The translations under genes were made by a program, and so were the position numbers. 32,378 bases of DNA from Candidatus Gastranaerophilales bacterium (GTDB lineage: Bacteria > Cyanobacteriota > Vampirovibrionia > Gastranaerophilales > Gastranaerophilaceae), in assembly GCA_947632315.1 (NCBI GenBank), contig CANROV010000001.1, forward strand, positions 1-32,378, read 5' to 3'. Each line of letters begins with the position of its first letter. The stretch's first letter is position 1. Below are positions 31,657 through 32,378 of the stretch, in pieces. A model generated the notes under the pieces. The model made no database searches. It was not told where the DNA came from and was given only the letters and a program-made list of their open reading frames with translations.

Positions 31657-32082
31657 ATGAGAATTTTATATACTTCGGATTTTATATTTCATTTAGATTC
31701 TTTACCTTTAATTGAAAATCAAGTTTTAGATTATCCTACCGAAAGATATAATATTTTAAAAACCAATTTAATTATTGCTAATCCTAATGCAACTTATTTA
31801 AAAAAATCTTTTATGGCCTCTTTTTATAGTGTGAGGTCCGATGGTAAAATAGTAAATGAATATTTTGAAAAAATTGGTTATGATAATTTTAATTCTTCTA
31901 AAATATTAGTTGAAAATGCTAATTTTGTTCTTATAAGTAAAATAACTTCTAATAAAATAACTGAACTTTATTTAATTTTAAAACCTGAATTTTTAGCTAA
32001 TATTAAAGATGAAGAAACCTTAAATATAATTAAAAGCTTTGAAGAAATTCAAGAAAATGTCCAAACTTTAATGTTAAATTAA
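31657..32082 (+). CDS. Protein of unknown function; true 5' end uncertain
   Basis: I do not recognise it. From ATG 31657 it gives 141 residues, soluble, mixed alpha/beta, no motif. The same frame is open back to 31474 (TAG at 31471-31473) and reads like protein (YYPQGCIPYQTLDLKTKG, NKVEIPPFYEVIIDQIDL) but contains no ATG, GTG or TTG, so the gene may start at a rare codon such as ATT, or be a 5'-truncated remnant. The ATG is preceded only by a weak AAAAGAG. It ends eight bases before the rpsO -35 box. Confidence 0.45.
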   Translation: MRILYTSDFIFHLDSLPLIENQVLDYPTERYNILKTNLIIANPNATYLKKSFMASFYSVRSDGKIVNEYFEKIGYDNFNSSKILVENANFVLISKITSNKITELYLILKPEFLANIKDEETLNIIKSFEEIQENVQTLMLN

Positions 32083-32089
32083 GTTTTAG

Positions 32090-32118
32090 TTGATTTTTTT
32101 TCATGTTTATAATATAAT
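32090..32118 (+). promoter_or_regulatory. Predicted promoter of rpsO
   Basis: TTGATT (32090-32095), spacer of exactly 17, TATAAT (32113-32118); an overlapping second TATAAT starts at 32108. Transcription near 32125 gives an ~80-base leader. TTGATT is also the -35 chosen for rpmB. Confidence 0.7.
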
Positions 32119-32135
32119 TAGTATGTAAGTTTTTT

Positions 32136-32205
32136 CTCAGTTTAAATTTACTCCTTGAATTTAGACTTAGATTAAACCGTTTTAATAGAAAAGGAGGATT
32201 TGTTT
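32136..32205 (+). promoter_or_regulatory. Structured rpsO leader: candidate S15 autoregulatory pseudoknot
   Basis: Hairpin 1: GTTTAAATT (32140-32148) pairs with AATTTAGAC (32158-32166) with one G:U, extended at the base by A:U, U:A and C:G pairs around one mismatch (32136-32139 with 32167-32170). Its loop contains CTCCTT (32151-32156), a perfect complement of AAGGAG (32191-32196), the rpsO Shine-Dalgarno sequence. Hairpin 2: ATTAAA (32171-32176) / TTTAAT (32181-32186) lies between them. Loop-to-SD pairing would make a pseudoknot that hides the ribosome binding site, comparable in principle to known S15 operators. Conservation was not tested. Confidence 0.55.
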
Positions 32206-32378
32206 ATGGCAGTTTCCAAAGAAGAAAAAGCTAAATTAATAAAAGAATTTGGTAAAAATGAAAAAGATTGCGGTTCAGCTGAAGTTCAAATTGCAATTTT
32301 AACTCATGAAATTAATGATTTAACAGAACATTTAAAAGTTCATAAACATGACTATCATTCTAACCGTGGTCTTTTAAT
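32206..32378 (+). CDS. rpsO: 30S ribosomal protein S15 (3' end beyond window)
   Basis: Binds 16S rRNA early in small-subunit assembly. 57 residues are visible of ~89: MAVSKEEKAKLIKEFGKN, then DCGSAEVQIAILTHEINDLT, HLKVHKHDYHSNRGLL, all diagnostic for S15 (S-x-EVQIA-LT-RI-LT-HL-HKKDH-SRRGLL). AAGGAGG stands eight bases before ATG. Monocistronic start with its own promoter and a structured leader. Confidence 0.96.
   Translation, partial: MAVSKEEKAKLIKEFGKNEKDCGSAEVQIAILTHEINDLTEHLKVHKHDYHSNRGLL

Noticed and set aside
1..32378. tRNA genes, CRISPR arrays, insertion sequences, prophage or defence systems
   Set aside because: No cloverleaf-like segment with a TpsiC arm, no regularly spaced repeats, and no transposase, integrase or defence gene was found on reading both strands.

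Overview
This is a strongly A+T-rich, gene-dense bacterial chromosome segment with short intergenic gaps and mostly minus-strand genes. I see no rRNA, tRNA, CRISPR array, insertion sequence or phage gene. The mixture points to a diderm fermentative anaerobe: two MCE/MlaD proteins, an OmpR-type regulator, a fused VKOR-DsbA oxidoreductase, fused 2-oxoacid:ferredoxin oxidoreductase, a Bacteroides-like membrane pyrophosphatase and a full aroC-aroK-aroB set. My best guess is a gut non-photosynthetic cyanobacterial relative (Melainabacteria/Gastranaerophilales). This is inferred from gene content only; no marker was searched.

Layout. 1-3874 (-): dgt-dnaG-rpoD, a macromolecular-synthesis operon with start codons directly abutting the preceding stops; rpoD runs off the left edge. 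4032-4223 (+): rpmB with its own promoter and a bidirectional terminator. 4268-5056 (-): an HD-GYP-like protein. 5270-5794 (+): a pentapeptide-repeat protein. 5861-8233 (-): hppA, which appears to lack a short conserved segment. 8319-9362 (-): a protein of unknown function with repeated helical modules. 9479-11862 (-): a radical SAM/SPASM protein and a TupA-like ATP-grasp protein, the latter with a poly-G tract at its ribosome binding site. 11969-16726 (-): an RpaA/RpaB-like response regulator, a CgeB-like glycosyltransferase, an alpha-oxoamine synthase, an MCE protein and a short-chain dehydrogenase, together suggestive of envelope lipid or glycan work.

16769-17134 (+) is yraN. 17138-20758 (-) is surE and aroB-aroK-aroC. 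20797-25188 (-) is queH, VKOR-DsbA, korB and korA, closely packed as one operon. 25250-27383 (-) holds a PLP aminotransferase and an EamA transporter; with KorAB they could form an amino-acid to acyl-CoA fermentation route. 27473-28114 (+) is endonuclease III. 28117-31470 (-) is an operon of a second MCE gene, upp, pgeF and a SEC-C protein. 31657-32082 (+) is an unknown ORF whose reading frame continues upstream without a normal start. 32206-32378 (+) is the start of rpsO.

The most interesting signals are in non-coding DNA and gene edges. The rpsO leader can form a hairpin whose loop is complementary to the rpsO Shine-Dalgarno sequence, as expected for a pseudoknot-type S15 autoregulator. Several genes without a Shine-Dalgarno sequence have a -10 box exactly six bases before ATG, as expected for leaderless mRNAs. 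A G9A7 tract sits where the ATP-grasp gene's ribosome binding site should be. HppA lacks the segment carrying its potassium/sodium-site signature.
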